Origin: Paenibacillus oralis
Lineage (GTDB): Bacteria > Bacillota > Bacilli > Paenibacillales > Paenibacillaceae
DNA length: 64,000 nucleotides
Direction of reading: 5' to 3'
Assembly: GCF_003863965.1 (NCBI RefSeq)
Contig: NZ_RRCN01000001.1
Span: 372,001-436,000, forward strand
The position numbers and the translations under genes are program-made. The notes beneath the pieces were generated by a model. The model was not told the origin of the DNA and searched no databases. It worked only from the letters and a program-made list of their open reading frames with translations. Position 1 is the stretch's first letter, and the number at the start of each line of letters is the position of its first letter. This document shows positions 8,067-16,561 of this stretch, one piece after another.

Positions 8067-8966
8067 TCATTGATAGATTAGAGATGGGCTGTCGATGATA
8101 TGATTTTGCAAAGTTTTGGCCACGGCGTTTTCGCTTTGAACCGCGTAACAATACTGACAGTTAAACTTGCACGTATTGTACGCGCCCACGTCTACCGCTG
8201 CGGTGCAAAGACAAGTATCCCGCTGATTTTTATCTTTAGCATAGGCCAGATCCCGCCCGATGATGCTTGAGAGGAGCCGGGCATCAATACAACTGCCGTG
8301 ACGAATTCCGCAGTGCTCCAAATCGGCGGCTTCCGAGCAAGTTTCTACGGAAATACCATGAGCGGCGCCAATACGGCTTATGTTCGCGGCAAATTCGTCC
8401 AGTTGTTCTCTGTAATCGGGCAAAGTAATATCGGTGCATAATACCGCATGGTTTTGCTGCAGTTTATTGAATCTCGCCACGGTTTTCCCGTAATAATCCA
8501 TAAAACTTATCACCAATCGATGGGTGTACCCTTCCAGTTGGCCAGCTAAACGTTCCAAGCGTTCAAGATGGTACTCCACCGGGGTGATATTGCTGATGAT
8601 GATCGGATCGTATCGCCAGATGACCCGGTTTGCCCCAAGCCGCTCGCTTAACTCGCGGAAATAGTCCACGCGGTTCGCAGCGGGAGGCAAATTAGGCTCA
8701 AAAATTTCCGGGTAATCATTTAGTGTGTATTGAAAATAGTACATGTAGCCTTTATCGTCCAATAGAGGCAAATGCCTCATGAACGGTTTGGGATTTTTAG
8801 TCCAAAACACCATGCCGTCCACATCTTCGGGCAATAGGCTAAAGGCCGTTACCTGCTTGTAATTAAACGGATTGACCCGGTGAAAATACCCTTCGGTAAT
8901 TCTGCGCATAAACCAATCTCCGAAAAAGGCCGGGATATCCGTTCTTCTGCTGGCGCTAATAATCAA
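8067..8966 (-). CDS. DUF1848 family protein, radical-SAM-like
   Basis: 299 residues, opening MIISASRRTDIPAF, the signature start of DUF1848. Central segments FWTKNPKPF and VIWRYDPIII are also typical. The C-terminal CKFNCQYCYA is a CX3CX2C cluster of the radical-SAM kind, unusual in lying at the C-terminus rather than the N-terminus; additional cysteines (CLCTAAVD) precede it. Members are thought to bind an Fe-S cluster and S-adenosylmethionine, but no reaction is known to me. TTG start with AGGTGAG upstream. Single-gene unit with a terminator behind it. Confidence 0.85.
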   Translation of the reverse strand: MIISASRRTDIPAFFGDWFMRRITEGYFHRVNPFNYKQVTAFSLLPEDVDGMVFWTKNPKPFMRHLPLLDDKGYMYYFQYTLNDYPEIFEPNLPPAANRVDYFRELSERLGANRVIWRYDPIIISNITPVEYHLERLERLAGQLEGYTHRLVISFMDYYGKTVARFNKLQQNHAVLCTDITLPDYREQLDEFAANISRIGAAHGISVETCSEAADLEHCGIRHGSCIDARLLSSIIGRDLAYAKDKNQRDTCLCTAAVDVGAYNTCKFNCQYCYAVQSENAVAKTLQNHIIDSPSLIYQ

Positions 8967-9120
8967 CTTCGCTCACCTGCGGTTCACTATAAATTTTAAG
9001 CTGTAAATTTTGGAACAGCGGAAAAAGACGATGGTTAGCCGTTCCAATAGCCAATCGTCAAGCACTGACTTCTAGAAGGTTGAACACTTTAATTTTACCA
9101 AATAATGCAGACATAACAAG

Positions 9121-9165
9121 AAAAAGGCTTGCCTACTTCACTATCAAGTAGAAACAAGCCCTTTT
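9121..9165 (-). terminator. Terminator of the PTS operon
   Basis: A long imperfect hairpin: AAAGGCTTG (9123-9131) against CAAGCCCTTT, with an inner CTACTT/AAGTAG stem. The reverse strand ends in a T run. It lies 35 bases after the last gene (SIS protein). The arm GTAGAAACAAGC recurs in terminators at 39569, 50153 and 59431. Confidence 0.8.
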
Positions 9166-9199
9166 GTAAAAGGATATTTTGCGTCTTGTGTATCTCCGC

Positions 9200-9940
9200 T
9201 TAAGAAAGCAGCGGGATTCTGTCCCGGTAGCGCTCGATCAGCCGCCGGTTGTGGTCGTCGGCGCCGTCGATATTGCCGCTTAAATAAACGGGCGGCTCGT
9301 AGCTACGCTCGATCATAAAGCGAATCGCCTCGGCGAAAATTCCGTTGAGGATCGCCGCTCCGATCACCGTCGAGGTCGGCGTGAACGGCGTCGCCAAGTC
9401 CGGGTGGGTCAGCACGGCGTCGCCTCTCACCGAATAATTGTCGATGACGAGGTCGACGGAATTGAACAAATGCTTGCCGCTCACGTGCCGGGACGGCTGG
9501 CTTTGCGAATATTCCAGCGAGGTGATGCCGATTGTGAACGCGCCCTTTTGCTTGGCAATTTGCGCCGCGTCGACCGGAACCGGATTGCGGCCGGAGGTCG
9601 ACAGGACGAACATGACCTCGCCCGGCCGGATATCCTGCCCGTTCATGAACTCCTCGGCCAGCCCGTTTTGGCGCTCCAGCTCGGAGGAGCGGACCGCTCC
9701 CTCATGCAGCATCAGCTTTTCCACGAAAATTGGGCGAATCGGCACCAATCCGCCGGCCCGGTAGAACACTTCCTCGGTCAAAATATGCGAGTGCCCGCAG
9801 CCAAACAGATGGATAATCCCGCCGTCCATAATCGTTTCCGCGGTCTTACGGGCCGCCTGGCCGATTTGCTCTGCTTCCCGCTCCTCGACTTGCTGCAAAA
9901 TACGGCGGATATGGTCAAAATAAGTATGCAGCATCGGCAA
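9200..9940 (-). CDS. SIS-domain protein (UPF0309 type)
   Basis: 246 residues. A sugar isomerase (SIS) fold: GGIIHLFGCGHSHILTEEV near residue 40 and FVLSTSGRNPVPVDAA near 110, the Ser/Gly-rich phosphosugar-binding loops. UPF0309 proteins are predicted to isomerise or bind phosphosugars in the cytosol. TTG start at 9940 directly after the TGA of the creatininase-like gene, with AAGGAG spanning the junction, so the two are coupled. Last gene of the PTS operon; probably handles the phosphorylated sugar made by the transporter. Exact substrate unknown. Confidence 0.85.
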   Translation of the reverse strand: MPMLHTYFDHIRRILQQVEEREAEQIGQAARKTAETIMDGGIIHLFGCGHSHILTEEVFYRAGGLVPIRPIFVEKLMLHEGAVRSSELERQNGLAEEFMNGQDIRPGEVMFVLSTSGRNPVPVDAAQIAKQKGAFTIGITSLEYSQSQPSRHVSGKHLFNSVDLVIDNYSVRGDAVLTHPDLATPFTPTSTVIGAAILNGIFAEAIRFMIERSYEPPVYLSGNIDGADDHNRRLIERYRDRIPLLS

Positions 9941-10687
9941 TCACTGCTCCTTCCCGCTTAATAATCGCTGCTTGGCCCCCTCAATCATGGCCGTCATCGT
10001 GTTTAAGGTCGCTTCAATGATTGCTTCGCCTTTCTCCTTGGTGGCGATCGCCGCGTTGCCGAGCACGGCCGTCGCGGTGAATTCCTCCCAAGGCGTTGGC
10101 GTGCAGTCGGCCTCGATCCCGATGTTCGGAATGTCGTTCAGCGCTTTGTCCATGTTCACATACTCCCCGGCCAAATAGAGCATATACGAGGTTTCCAGCT
10201 CGCAGGCGTGAAAGTAGGAGGCATGCGAAGCCGGGGTTTCCCGCACCCGCTCGATCGCCTGCTTTGACCCGGGATAAAAGAAGTAATACACTTTCAGCTC
10301 CGGGTAATCTTTGTAGAGCAGGCGGGCCGCTTCCTTCAGCGCCACCGCGTTGCCGAGGTGCCCGTTCAGCATCACGTAAATGCGCAGGCCCTGGCGGTAA
10401 AGGCTTTCCCCGATGTCATACAGCATCCGGATCAGCGCTTCGTTGGAGACGTTGATGCTGCCGGGGAAATTTTGCAGGCTCCAAACCTGGCCGTAAGGAA
10501 GCGTAGGGAGCACGAAGCTCTCCGTACGCTCCGCCAGCCGGCGGGCCAGCCGTTCGGCCAGCAGATTGTCCGTGCCCAGGGGCAGATGGGGGCCGTGCGC
10601 CTCCACCGCTCCGATCGGCAGGATGGCGCAGGACATGCGCTTGATTTTTTCCGCGATGTCAAAGGCGTTTTCGTCTTGAAAAATCAT
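9941..10687 (-). CDS. Creatininase family amidohydrolase
   Basis: 248 residues. Metal-binding motifs of the creatininase family are clear: LPIGAVEAHGPHLPLGTDN (Glu and His ligands, then Asp), LNGHLGN and the later CELETSYM. The family hydrolyses cyclic or linear amides (creatinine, formamides), and a sugar-acting branch accompanies carbohydrate operons. Here it lies between a phosphotriesterase-like hydrolase and a SIS protein in a PTS operon, so an N-substituted or lactam-type sugar phosphate is a plausible substrate. GGGAGG site before the ATG. Family firm, substrate unknown. Confidence 0.85.
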   Translation of the reverse strand: MIFQDENAFDIAEKIKRMSCAILPIGAVEAHGPHLPLGTDNLLAERLARRLAERTESFVLPTLPYGQVWSLQNFPGSINVSNEALIRMLYDIGESLYRQGLRIYVMLNGHLGNAVALKEAARLLYKDYPELKVYYFFYPGSKQAIERVRETPASHASYFHACELETSYMLYLAGEYVNMDKALNDIPNIGIEADCTPTPWEEFTATAVLGNAAIATKEKGEAIIEATLNTMTAMIEGAKQRLLSGKEQ

Positions 10688-10701
10688 CCTGTTGCGCCTC
10701 C

Positions 10702-11694
10702 CTACTTCTTAAAGGCAAAACATCTTGCCGGATTCGTCACGAAAAATTTATGGATCAGCTTCTGCCCGTCAAAGCCGGCCCGGTCGGCCTCGTCCACAAA
10801 CCGCGGCACCCACTTGGCGATAATATATTCCAGCCCCGGTCCGTAGTCGTAATGCTTGTAGTAGGTTTTGCGGGCCGTGTCTCCGCTGACTAGAATCTGA
10901 TCCTCATAACCTTTTTTGACGAGTTCGAGAATCAGCTGAATCCGCGTGCTTTCGGGAGCGTATTTGATTTTGGCGATGCCGTCAAAGGACAGAAAAGCGC
11001 CGGTTTTGGCAATTTGCTCATGGTAGTACGGATCCGGATTGCGGTCCATATGGCCCAGGCTAAGATAACTTAAGTTCACATTTTCGCTGCGCAAAAGCTC
11101 GATTTGCTCCAACCCCATCGTCCCGACCTCGGTATGCGAATGGATCGGCGCCTTGGTCTCATGATGGGCACGGGCGACGGCGCGCAGCGTTTTTTCCTCC
11201 AGCGGCGTAATCCGGTTGTAACCTGTGCCGAATTTAACCTGGCCGGCTTTGAACGGCGTACCCTCCAGCCCTTCCTCCACCTCGCGGATGACAAAATCGG
11301 TAAGCTCGTTAATGCTTTTGGCTTCGATCCATTTATAGTAGGTCTCATAGCCCCCGATCATCGGCTTCAGCTCGTCTTTGACCTTTGCGTCCCAGAGAAA
11401 ACTTTTGTTGAAGCCGGCGGTGCCGATGATGCGCACCCCGGTTTCCTTCATAATATTGTGGACCGCCGGCACATCCCGGCCGTAATCGACCGCCGTCGCG
11501 TCGACGATGGTTTGACCGCCGTGTTTTTTAAAATCAAGCACATCGAGTTTGGATTTTTCCGGATCGTCCAGTAAAAGGTCGTCCTCGCCGCGCTCCGACC
11601 AGTGGGCCGGACGGCACACGATATGCTCGTGGGAATAGGTGAACCCCATCTGTTCCGGGGCGATGTCCGCGTCAAGCGTTCGTACGAAAGTCAT
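10702..11694 (-). CDS. Phosphotriesterase-family metal hydrolase
   Basis: 330 residues. The amidohydrolase TIM-barrel pattern of the phosphotriesterase family is visible: MGFTYSHEHIVC (HxH metal ligands), a bridging Lys in the GQVKFGTGYN segment, then PIHSHTEVGTMG and LGHMDRNPD (His ligands) and VSGDTARKTYY (Asp). Such proteins in PTS operons (for example the ulaG- or sgc-like neighbourhoods) act on phosphorylated lactones or sugars. Start ATG at 11694 with AGGAGGAAC upstream; the open frame continues further 5' but only as overlap with the PTS IIC gene. Cytosolic. Follows the permease gene in the operon. Confidence 0.87.
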   Translation of the reverse strand: MTFVRTLDADIAPEQMGFTYSHEHIVCRPAHWSERGEDDLLLDDPEKSKLDVLDFKKHGGQTIVDATAVDYGRDVPAVHNIMKETGVRIIGTAGFNKSFLWDAKVKDELKPMIGGYETYYKWIEAKSINELTDFVIREVEEGLEGTPFKAGQVKFGTGYNRITPLEEKTLRAVARAHHETKAPIHSHTEVGTMGLEQIELLRSENVNLSYLSLGHMDRNPDPYYHEQIAKTGAFLSFDGIAKIKYAPESTRIQLILELVKKGYEDQILVSGDTARKTYYKHYDYGPGLEYIIAKWVPRFVDEADRAGFDGQKLIHKFFVTNPARCFAFKK

Positions 11695-11720
11695 GGTGAT
11701 GTTCCTCCTAAATGTAATCT

Positions 11721-13019
11721 TTAGAACAGCAGCCCGGCCAACAGCCGAATGATCGGACCGAGAATGAACATGTCGGAATCGGCCGCCCACATCGCCGTAT
11801 CCGGTACGGTCGAAGAGATCAGGAACCGGACCATAATGAACTGGCCCCAGGCGACGATGGTGGCGGTAATAAAGCCGGCCAGCAGCGCGCCGCGTACCCC
11901 GCCGGTCGAGTTGCCGAATACGCCCGCGGTGGCGCCGTGAAAGAATAAGACGATCATCGTTGGTACGAAAATATAGGCCACCGTATTGCCAAGCACAATG
12001 AGCCAAATCAATGCGCCGGCAAACGCCCCGATAAAGCCGAGAATGACCGCGTTGGGCGCATACGGATAGGTGACGGGAGAATCGAGCGCCGGTTTGGCGC
12101 CGGGGACGATTTTGGTCGCGATCCCGTTAAAGGCCGGAACCAGCTCCCCGATAAACATCCGCACGCCCAGCAGCACGATCGCAATCCCGCCGGCAAACGT
12201 AAGCGACTGAATGATGGAGTACATAATGAAGTTTTGTTCTCCCGCTCTGGCGATCAATTCCTGCGCTCCCGGCGTCCCTTTCATGGAGATGATGATCGCG
12301 CCGATGAAGAACAGAACCCCCATGCTAAGCGCCGTAATGACGTTGGAATCGCGCAGAAATTCAAGCCCTTTCGGCACTTTGATTTTCTCCGAATCGTTCT
12401 CTTTGTTGCCGAGCCATTTGCCGAACAAGGCGCCCAGCAAAGCGACCGAAGCCGAGGTGTGGCCGAGGGCGATATTGTCGTTGCCGGTGATTTTGCGCAT
12501 AAAGGGCTGCGTCAGCGCCGGCTGGAATGTCCAGTAGAGACCCAGGATAATTGCCAGGAAAAGCACGAGCTTCCATTGAGGGACTGCTCCTCCCGCTGTA
12601 TGGACGACGATCCCCGCAAAAATGGTGGCGGTCCAGAACATCATGTGCCCGGTCAGGTAAATGTACTTGAATCTGGTGAACCGGGCCAGCAGCACGTTAA
12701 TCAGAAAACCGAGCAGCATGGCCATGGTGACGGAGCTGCCGAACTTGGCGTTAAACGCCTCCTGGCCGAGAAATTGCCCGAGACTGACCGATTGCAGACC
12801 GAAAACTTCCTTCCACATCGGTTCAAACACGTTCAGCGCGCCTACGATAACGCCGGAACCGGCAGAAATGATCAGAAAGCCGATGACCGCTTTAAACGTG
12901 CCGCTGATCACCTGGCTGGTCGTTTTCTTCTGCAGCAGCAGACCGACCAGCACGATGAAGCCGAGAAGAATCGCCGGCGTTCCGAAAATATTGGTGGCTA
13001 TCCAGAAAATAACGTTCAT
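11721..13019 (-). CDS. PTS transporter subunit IIC, ascorbate (UlaA/SgaT) family
   Basis: 432 residues with about eleven hydrophobic segments from residue 5 onward (IFGTPAILLGFIVLVGLLL). Characteristic SgaT features include KTTSQVISGTFKAVIGFLII, FGSSVTMAMLLGFLINVLLARFTRF-like arrangement and a C-terminal FHGATAGVFGN loop. It forms the membrane channel that takes up and phosphorylates an ascorbate-like sugar with the IIB and IIA subunits encoded just upstream. AGGGGGAAGG site at the ATG. The true substrate need not be ascorbate: no ulaD/E/F homologues follow. Confidence 0.88.
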   Translation of the reverse strand: MNVIFWIATNIFGTPAILLGFIVLVGLLLQKKTTSQVISGTFKAVIGFLIISAGSGVIVGALNVFEPMWKEVFGLQSVSLGQFLGQEAFNAKFGSSVTMAMLLGFLINVLLARFTRFKYIYLTGHMMFWTATIFAGIVVHTAGGAVPQWKLVLFLAIILGLYWTFQPALTQPFMRKITGNDNIALGHTSASVALLGALFGKWLGNKENDSEKIKVPKGLEFLRDSNVITALSMGVLFFIGAIIISMKGTPGAQELIARAGEQNFIMYSIIQSLTFAGGIAIVLLGVRMFIGELVPAFNGIATKIVPGAKPALDSPVTYPYAPNAVILGFIGAFAGALIWLIVLGNTVAYIFVPTMIVLFFHGATAGVFGNSTGGVRGALLAGFITATIVAWGQFIMVRFLISSTVPDTAMWAADSDMFILGPIIRLLAGLLF

Positions 13020-13102
13020 TTAGCCTTCCCCCTAAAAGTTTTGTGAGCGTTACTTCCTTACAAGCTTCGAACAAAACTCGCTTCGGAAGCATAGGCTCAT
13101 TT

Positions 13103-13366
13103 TTACATGGCTTCTTTCAAATTTTGTTCAATTTCCTTCAAGTCAAAGTAATTGTTGACGATCACGATTTTGGCCGCGTGTCCTTGCAGGCTTTGCGCCA
13201 GCTCATTGCTGGTCACAATGTAATCGGCCGACATGCCGGAAGCGGTGGAGACGTCCGTATGCTCCACATCCGCCTGGACGCCCATCTCTTTTAAAACGGA
13301 CTCCACGTTCATCCGCAAAATCAAACTCGTTCCTTGTCCTAATCCGCAAACACATAAAATTTTCAT
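13103..13366 (-). CDS. PTS transporter subunit IIB, ascorbate/galactitol type
   Basis: 87 residues. MKILCVCGLGQGTSLI carries the phospho-accepting cysteine of the IIB P-loop (CGLGQGTS) at the N-terminus, the standard position. It passes phosphate from IIA to the sugar bound by IIC. The ATG at 13366 is chosen over a longer frame because GGGAGGAAAC lies just upstream and the family starts here. Located between IIA and IIC in the operon. Confidence 0.9.
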   Translation of the reverse strand: MKILCVCGLGQGTSLILRMNVESVLKEMGVQADVEHTDVSTASGMSADYIVTSNELAQSLQGHAAKIVIVNNYFDLKEIEQNLKEAM

Positions 13367-13412
13367 AGCGTTTCCTCCCGTAATATAGTTTTTCCCGCTG
13401 CCGGACTGCCGG

Positions 13413-13844
13413 TCATTGGATGATGGATTCAATCTCCTCGGCGGTCTGGGCTTCCTTAAGCGCCTCTACGTTAGCCGGCTCATTCAGCAGGGTGGTCAGT
13501 CTGCGCAGCAAGGCAATGTGGTCCGAGCTGGAAGAAGAGCCAAGCGCGAACACGAGCTTCACCGGATCGTTCTCGGGATGCCCGAACGCAACCGGATGCC
13601 GCAGCCGGACGAAGGAAACCGAAGCTTCCCGGACGCCGTTTTCCGCCTTGGCATGCGGCAAAGCGATATGCGGCGCGATGACGATATACGGTCCGCTGTT
13701 CTTGTATGCCGACACCATGGCCTCTACGTAGCTGCCTTCTGCGGCGCCGCTGTCAACCAACAGCTGTCCGGCCGCGCGGATCGCCTGCTCCGCATCCTCT
13801 GCCTCGATATCAAGCGATATGAGGCTCTTTTCCATAAAATGCAT
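13413..13844 (-). CDS. PTS transporter subunit IIA, fructose/mannitol type (EIIA_2)
   Basis: 143 residues. The active-site His is in IAPHIALPHAKAENGV, the EIIA_2 signature. It receives phosphate from HPr and passes it to IIB. The ATG at 13844 is nine bases after GGAGGAG; a TTG at 13850 is too close to that site. Third component of the PTS and second gene of the operon after the PRD regulator, which also carries its own EIIA domain. Confidence 0.9.
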   Translation of the reverse strand: MHFMEKSLISLDIEAEDAEQAIRAAGQLLVDSGAAEGSYVEAMVSAYKNSGPYIVIAPHIALPHAKAENGVREASVSFVRLRHPVAFGHPENDPVKLVFALGSSSSSDHIALLRRLTTLLNEPANVEALKEAQTAEEIESIIQ

Positions 13845-13872
13845 GTTCAAAAACTCCTCCTTAGGTTATCCA

Positions 13873-15969
13873 TCAAGTCGCGGAATATTGTAAAATCATG
13901 CGGGTGATTTCCGCTTTTTTATCAGTATTCCCTAATACCTGCCTGTTTTGTTCATCAACGAGCAGGTTTACCAGCTGCGAAAGCGCCTTCAGATGGGATT
14001 CCCCATCCGTCCCGACAACGACGACCAGCAGGTTTACGAGATGCCTGGCCTGGCTGCTGAACGCCACCCCTTTGCGGATGGTCAGCAACGCCATGGAAGC
14101 TCTGGCGGCTCCGTCCTCCGGCCTGGCATGGGCGATGGCCACACCGGGCGCGGCGACGATATAAGGGCCGTATTGATTCACCTTATCGATCATGGCCTGC
14201 ACGTACCTGTCGGAGATGGAGCCGTCCTGGAGCAAAGGCTTCGCCGCCACCCGGATCGCCAGCCGCCAGTGGGAAACTTCTTCCCGGATCGTGATCCGCG
14301 AAGGAGTCAACAGCTCGCCCAGCGCCGGCTTGAATTCCTTCGGCGCCGGCGGTCCTTTGGCCGCCGTCAAATAACGTTGTATATCCTCAAGCAATGCTTC
14401 CTTATCGGTAATTTTTGCGTGTTTGCCAACCAGTTCGACGATCGCTTGCGCGGAAAGCCCCGGCTGCTGCCCGGCTCTGTTCTCCAGGTAAGGGGCAACT
14501 TGCCCCAGCAAATGCGCTTTTTCCGCATCGCTCATAATCGCGTTCAAGATAAACACCGGAACAGTGCTCCCGGGAAGCGGCACGGTGGAGAACAGAAAAT
14601 CAACCTTGCCTTTGAACTTCTCGTATTCGCGAAGCGAAAGAACGGCGGCCAGATCGATGGAAGGAAATAGCTGCTCCAGCTGGTTTTTCAGCATCCGTGA
14701 GGCCGAAACCCCGTTGACGCAAACGACCGCCGCCCTTTTCCGCGGAATCGGCTCCACCTGCTCCCGCCGCAGCCAACCGCCGAAGTGCATCGACAAGTAA
14801 GCTATTTCGTGTTGATTGAGCGGTATTTCGAACACCTTCTCCAGCGGCTGAATCGATCTTTTGGTTAATTCGTACACTTCCCGGTACTCTTTCATCATCG
14901 TACCCGTCAGCGGATTCTCGATACTGAGGCCGTATTTGGTCCGGTAGAAAACCGCTTTGACATGAAGAAACAATTGTTTCTGGAGCGCTTCCCGGTCCTG
15001 GAAGTATACGCAGCCGTTTTTTTCGAAAAGGCCGATCATCTCCTCCGTCGCCTGGCGCAGCCGCTTGGCCTCCAGCGTATCGGACTCCACCTCCACCCGG
15101 TTCACCTTGGCGGCGAGCAGGTACACGGTAATGTAGCAAATTTCATCTTTGGGAATGTCGATGCGGAAAAGCTCCCCAAGCTTTTCGGCAATTTGCGCAG
15201 CAGCTTTGTATTGAAGCGTTTCCTGCAAAGCCGCTTTTTCTTCTTTGTCCATCTTGACCGCATTGCCTTGCGTGAGCCGGGTGGCGGAAAGCCAGAGCCG
15301 GATCGTCAGGTGCAGGATCGTCTCATCCGTCAGCTCCATGCCGATCAGTTGTTCGCCGGAAACGATCGTGTCGTATACGGAAGCCATCTGCTCTTCCCGG
15401 AAAGCCGGGAAATGCCTTTTGAACAGGTCCGCGTGGATCAAACCGTCGATGGTAGCAGAGAAGTTATTCCAATCGCCAAACGGAAGCAGCTCAAACAGAA
15501 AATGAGACAGCGCGGCTCTCAGGTCTTTTTCATTACCTTGGATAAAATAGCCCTGCTTACGGTCGAATTGGAGGGTTAGTCCGTATCCGGCAAGCTCGTC
15601 CTTTAGCCGCTTCAGTTCGGCATGGGCGGTGCCCCGGCTGACCTTCAGCAATTCTTCCATATCGTACAGAAACATCGGTCCGCTCCGGTAAATCAGCTGC
15701 AAACAAAGCAATGCTTTGCGTTCGCTGCGGGACAAATAGTATTGCTGCGGCTGCACGGTTTGCGCTTTGGCCGGAAGCTGCGTCCGCGATGCGTCGGGGA
15801 GCAGAAACCCCGTCCCGCGAACGTATTCGACGGGGGCCAAGCCGCTTTCGCGCAGCCAGTCATTGATTTTATCCATATCGTAATAAACGGTGCGCTTGGA
15901 GACATGGAATTTATCCATCAATTCTTGAACCGGCACATAAGCTTTGGTCTTCTGAAGCAAGGCAAGCAT
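13873..15969 (-). CDS. PRD-containing transcriptional activator (BglG/MtlR type) with EIIB and EIIA domains
   Basis: 698 residues. N-terminal helix-turn-helix (VPVQELMDKFHVSKRTVYYD), a second HTH near residue 100, two PTS regulation domains with conserved histidines (IIHLTIRLW-like and LSMHFGGWLRR), an EIIB-like domain (VVCVNGVSASRML, active Cys replaced by context CVNG) and a C-terminal EIIA_2 domain (VAAPGVAIAHARPEDG). Phosphorylation by HPr and by the operon's PTS proteins should tune its activity, so it senses transport. It is the first gene of the operon. The family start reads ILDERSSSM..., which here lies upstream of the first ATG and begins at an ATA at 15993 after an in-frame stop; the annotated ATG may therefore be internal. 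Confidence 0.88.
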   Translation of the reverse strand: MLALLQKTKAYVPVQELMDKFHVSKRTVYYDMDKINDWLRESGLAPVEYVRGTGFLLPDASRTQLPAKAQTVQPQQYYLSRSERKALLCLQLIYRSGPMFLYDMEELLKVSRGTAHAELKRLKDELAGYGLTLQFDRKQGYFIQGNEKDLRAALSHFLFELLPFGDWNNFSATIDGLIHADLFKRHFPAFREEQMASVYDTIVSGEQLIGMELTDETILHLTIRLWLSATRLTQGNAVKMDKEEKAALQETLQYKAAAQIAEKLGELFRIDIPKDEICYITVYLLAAKVNRVEVESDTLEAKRLRQATEEMIGLFEKNGCVYFQDREALQKQLFLHVKAVFYRTKYGLSIENPLTGTMMKEYREVYELTKRSIQPLEKVFEIPLNQHEIAYLSMHFGGWLRREQVEPIPRKRAAVVCVNGVSASRMLKNQLEQLFPSIDLAAVLSLREYEKFKGKVDFLFSTVPLPGSTVPVFILNAIMSDAEKAHLLGQVAPYLENRAGQQPGLSAQAIVELVGKHAKITDKEALLEDIQRYLTAAKGPPAPKEFKPALGELLTPSRITIREEVSHWRLAIRVAAKPLLQDGSISDRYVQAMIDKVNQYGPYIVAAPGVAIAHARPEDGAARASMALLTIRKGVAFSSQARHLVNLLVVVVGTDGESHLKALSQLVNLLVDEQNRQVLGNTDKKAEITRMILQYSAT

Positions 15970-15993
15970 CGAAGAACTGCGCTCGTCAAGTAT

Positions 15994-16561
15994 GCTTCAC
16001 CACCCGCTTTCTTTAGAGGTAGCTATCGAAAGTCTCTCTCTTTGCAGATCATTATACGCAAGGCGTTTTGGATAAAACAGCGCAATTATTGTCCCCTGGC
16101 TGTTTGCAAAATTATACGGTGAGCGGGCTGCTAACATAAGATGAAACTAAGGAAAAGCGGGAGTTAGGCAAATGGGTAGGATATTGAGCCTAGAATATCG
16201 GCCGCGTGATGCGGATATCAGCCCACTGCACCACACAAATATTCTAACGGTTGCCACAACCGCTATTTGTTCCAAAAACGTTGATTTCAAATTGTAACGG
16301 TTGCCATGGCGCTTATTTCACTTAAACTAGGCTGTTTTTGCTTAGATTCAGGCAAATAACGGCGCTTACAACCGTTAGAATTTAGAAAAGGTCTTTTTTC
16401 GCAAAATAGCCGCTACTACAACCGTTAGATTTCCGGCACAGGGAATCGTTTGTGGTGGTAAGCCCAGAGAATCAAATCCTATCAAAACTTGATCTCTACT
16501 TTCCGATATTGATGAAGTATCTCTCTAATCCGATACTAAAATGTTGAAAAGGTGGAGTTTT
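15994..16561. other. Divergent intergenic region, 570 bases
   Basis: Should contain the promoter of the PTS operon on the left and that of the lipoprotein gene on the right. The middle (16240-16430) is filled by the CCGTTAG-type repeat. No gene seen. Confidence 0.6.
16240..16430. repeat. Four-unit intergenic repeat with inverted symmetry
   Basis: Two units of the form CTAACGGTTGCCA...CTATTTG point one way (16243 and 16294) and two of the form AAATA...ACAACCGTTAGA point the other (ending 16380 and 16430). The arrangement is that of a small non-coding inverted-repeat element. Related single-orientation units are at 3240-3335. Confidence 0.6.
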
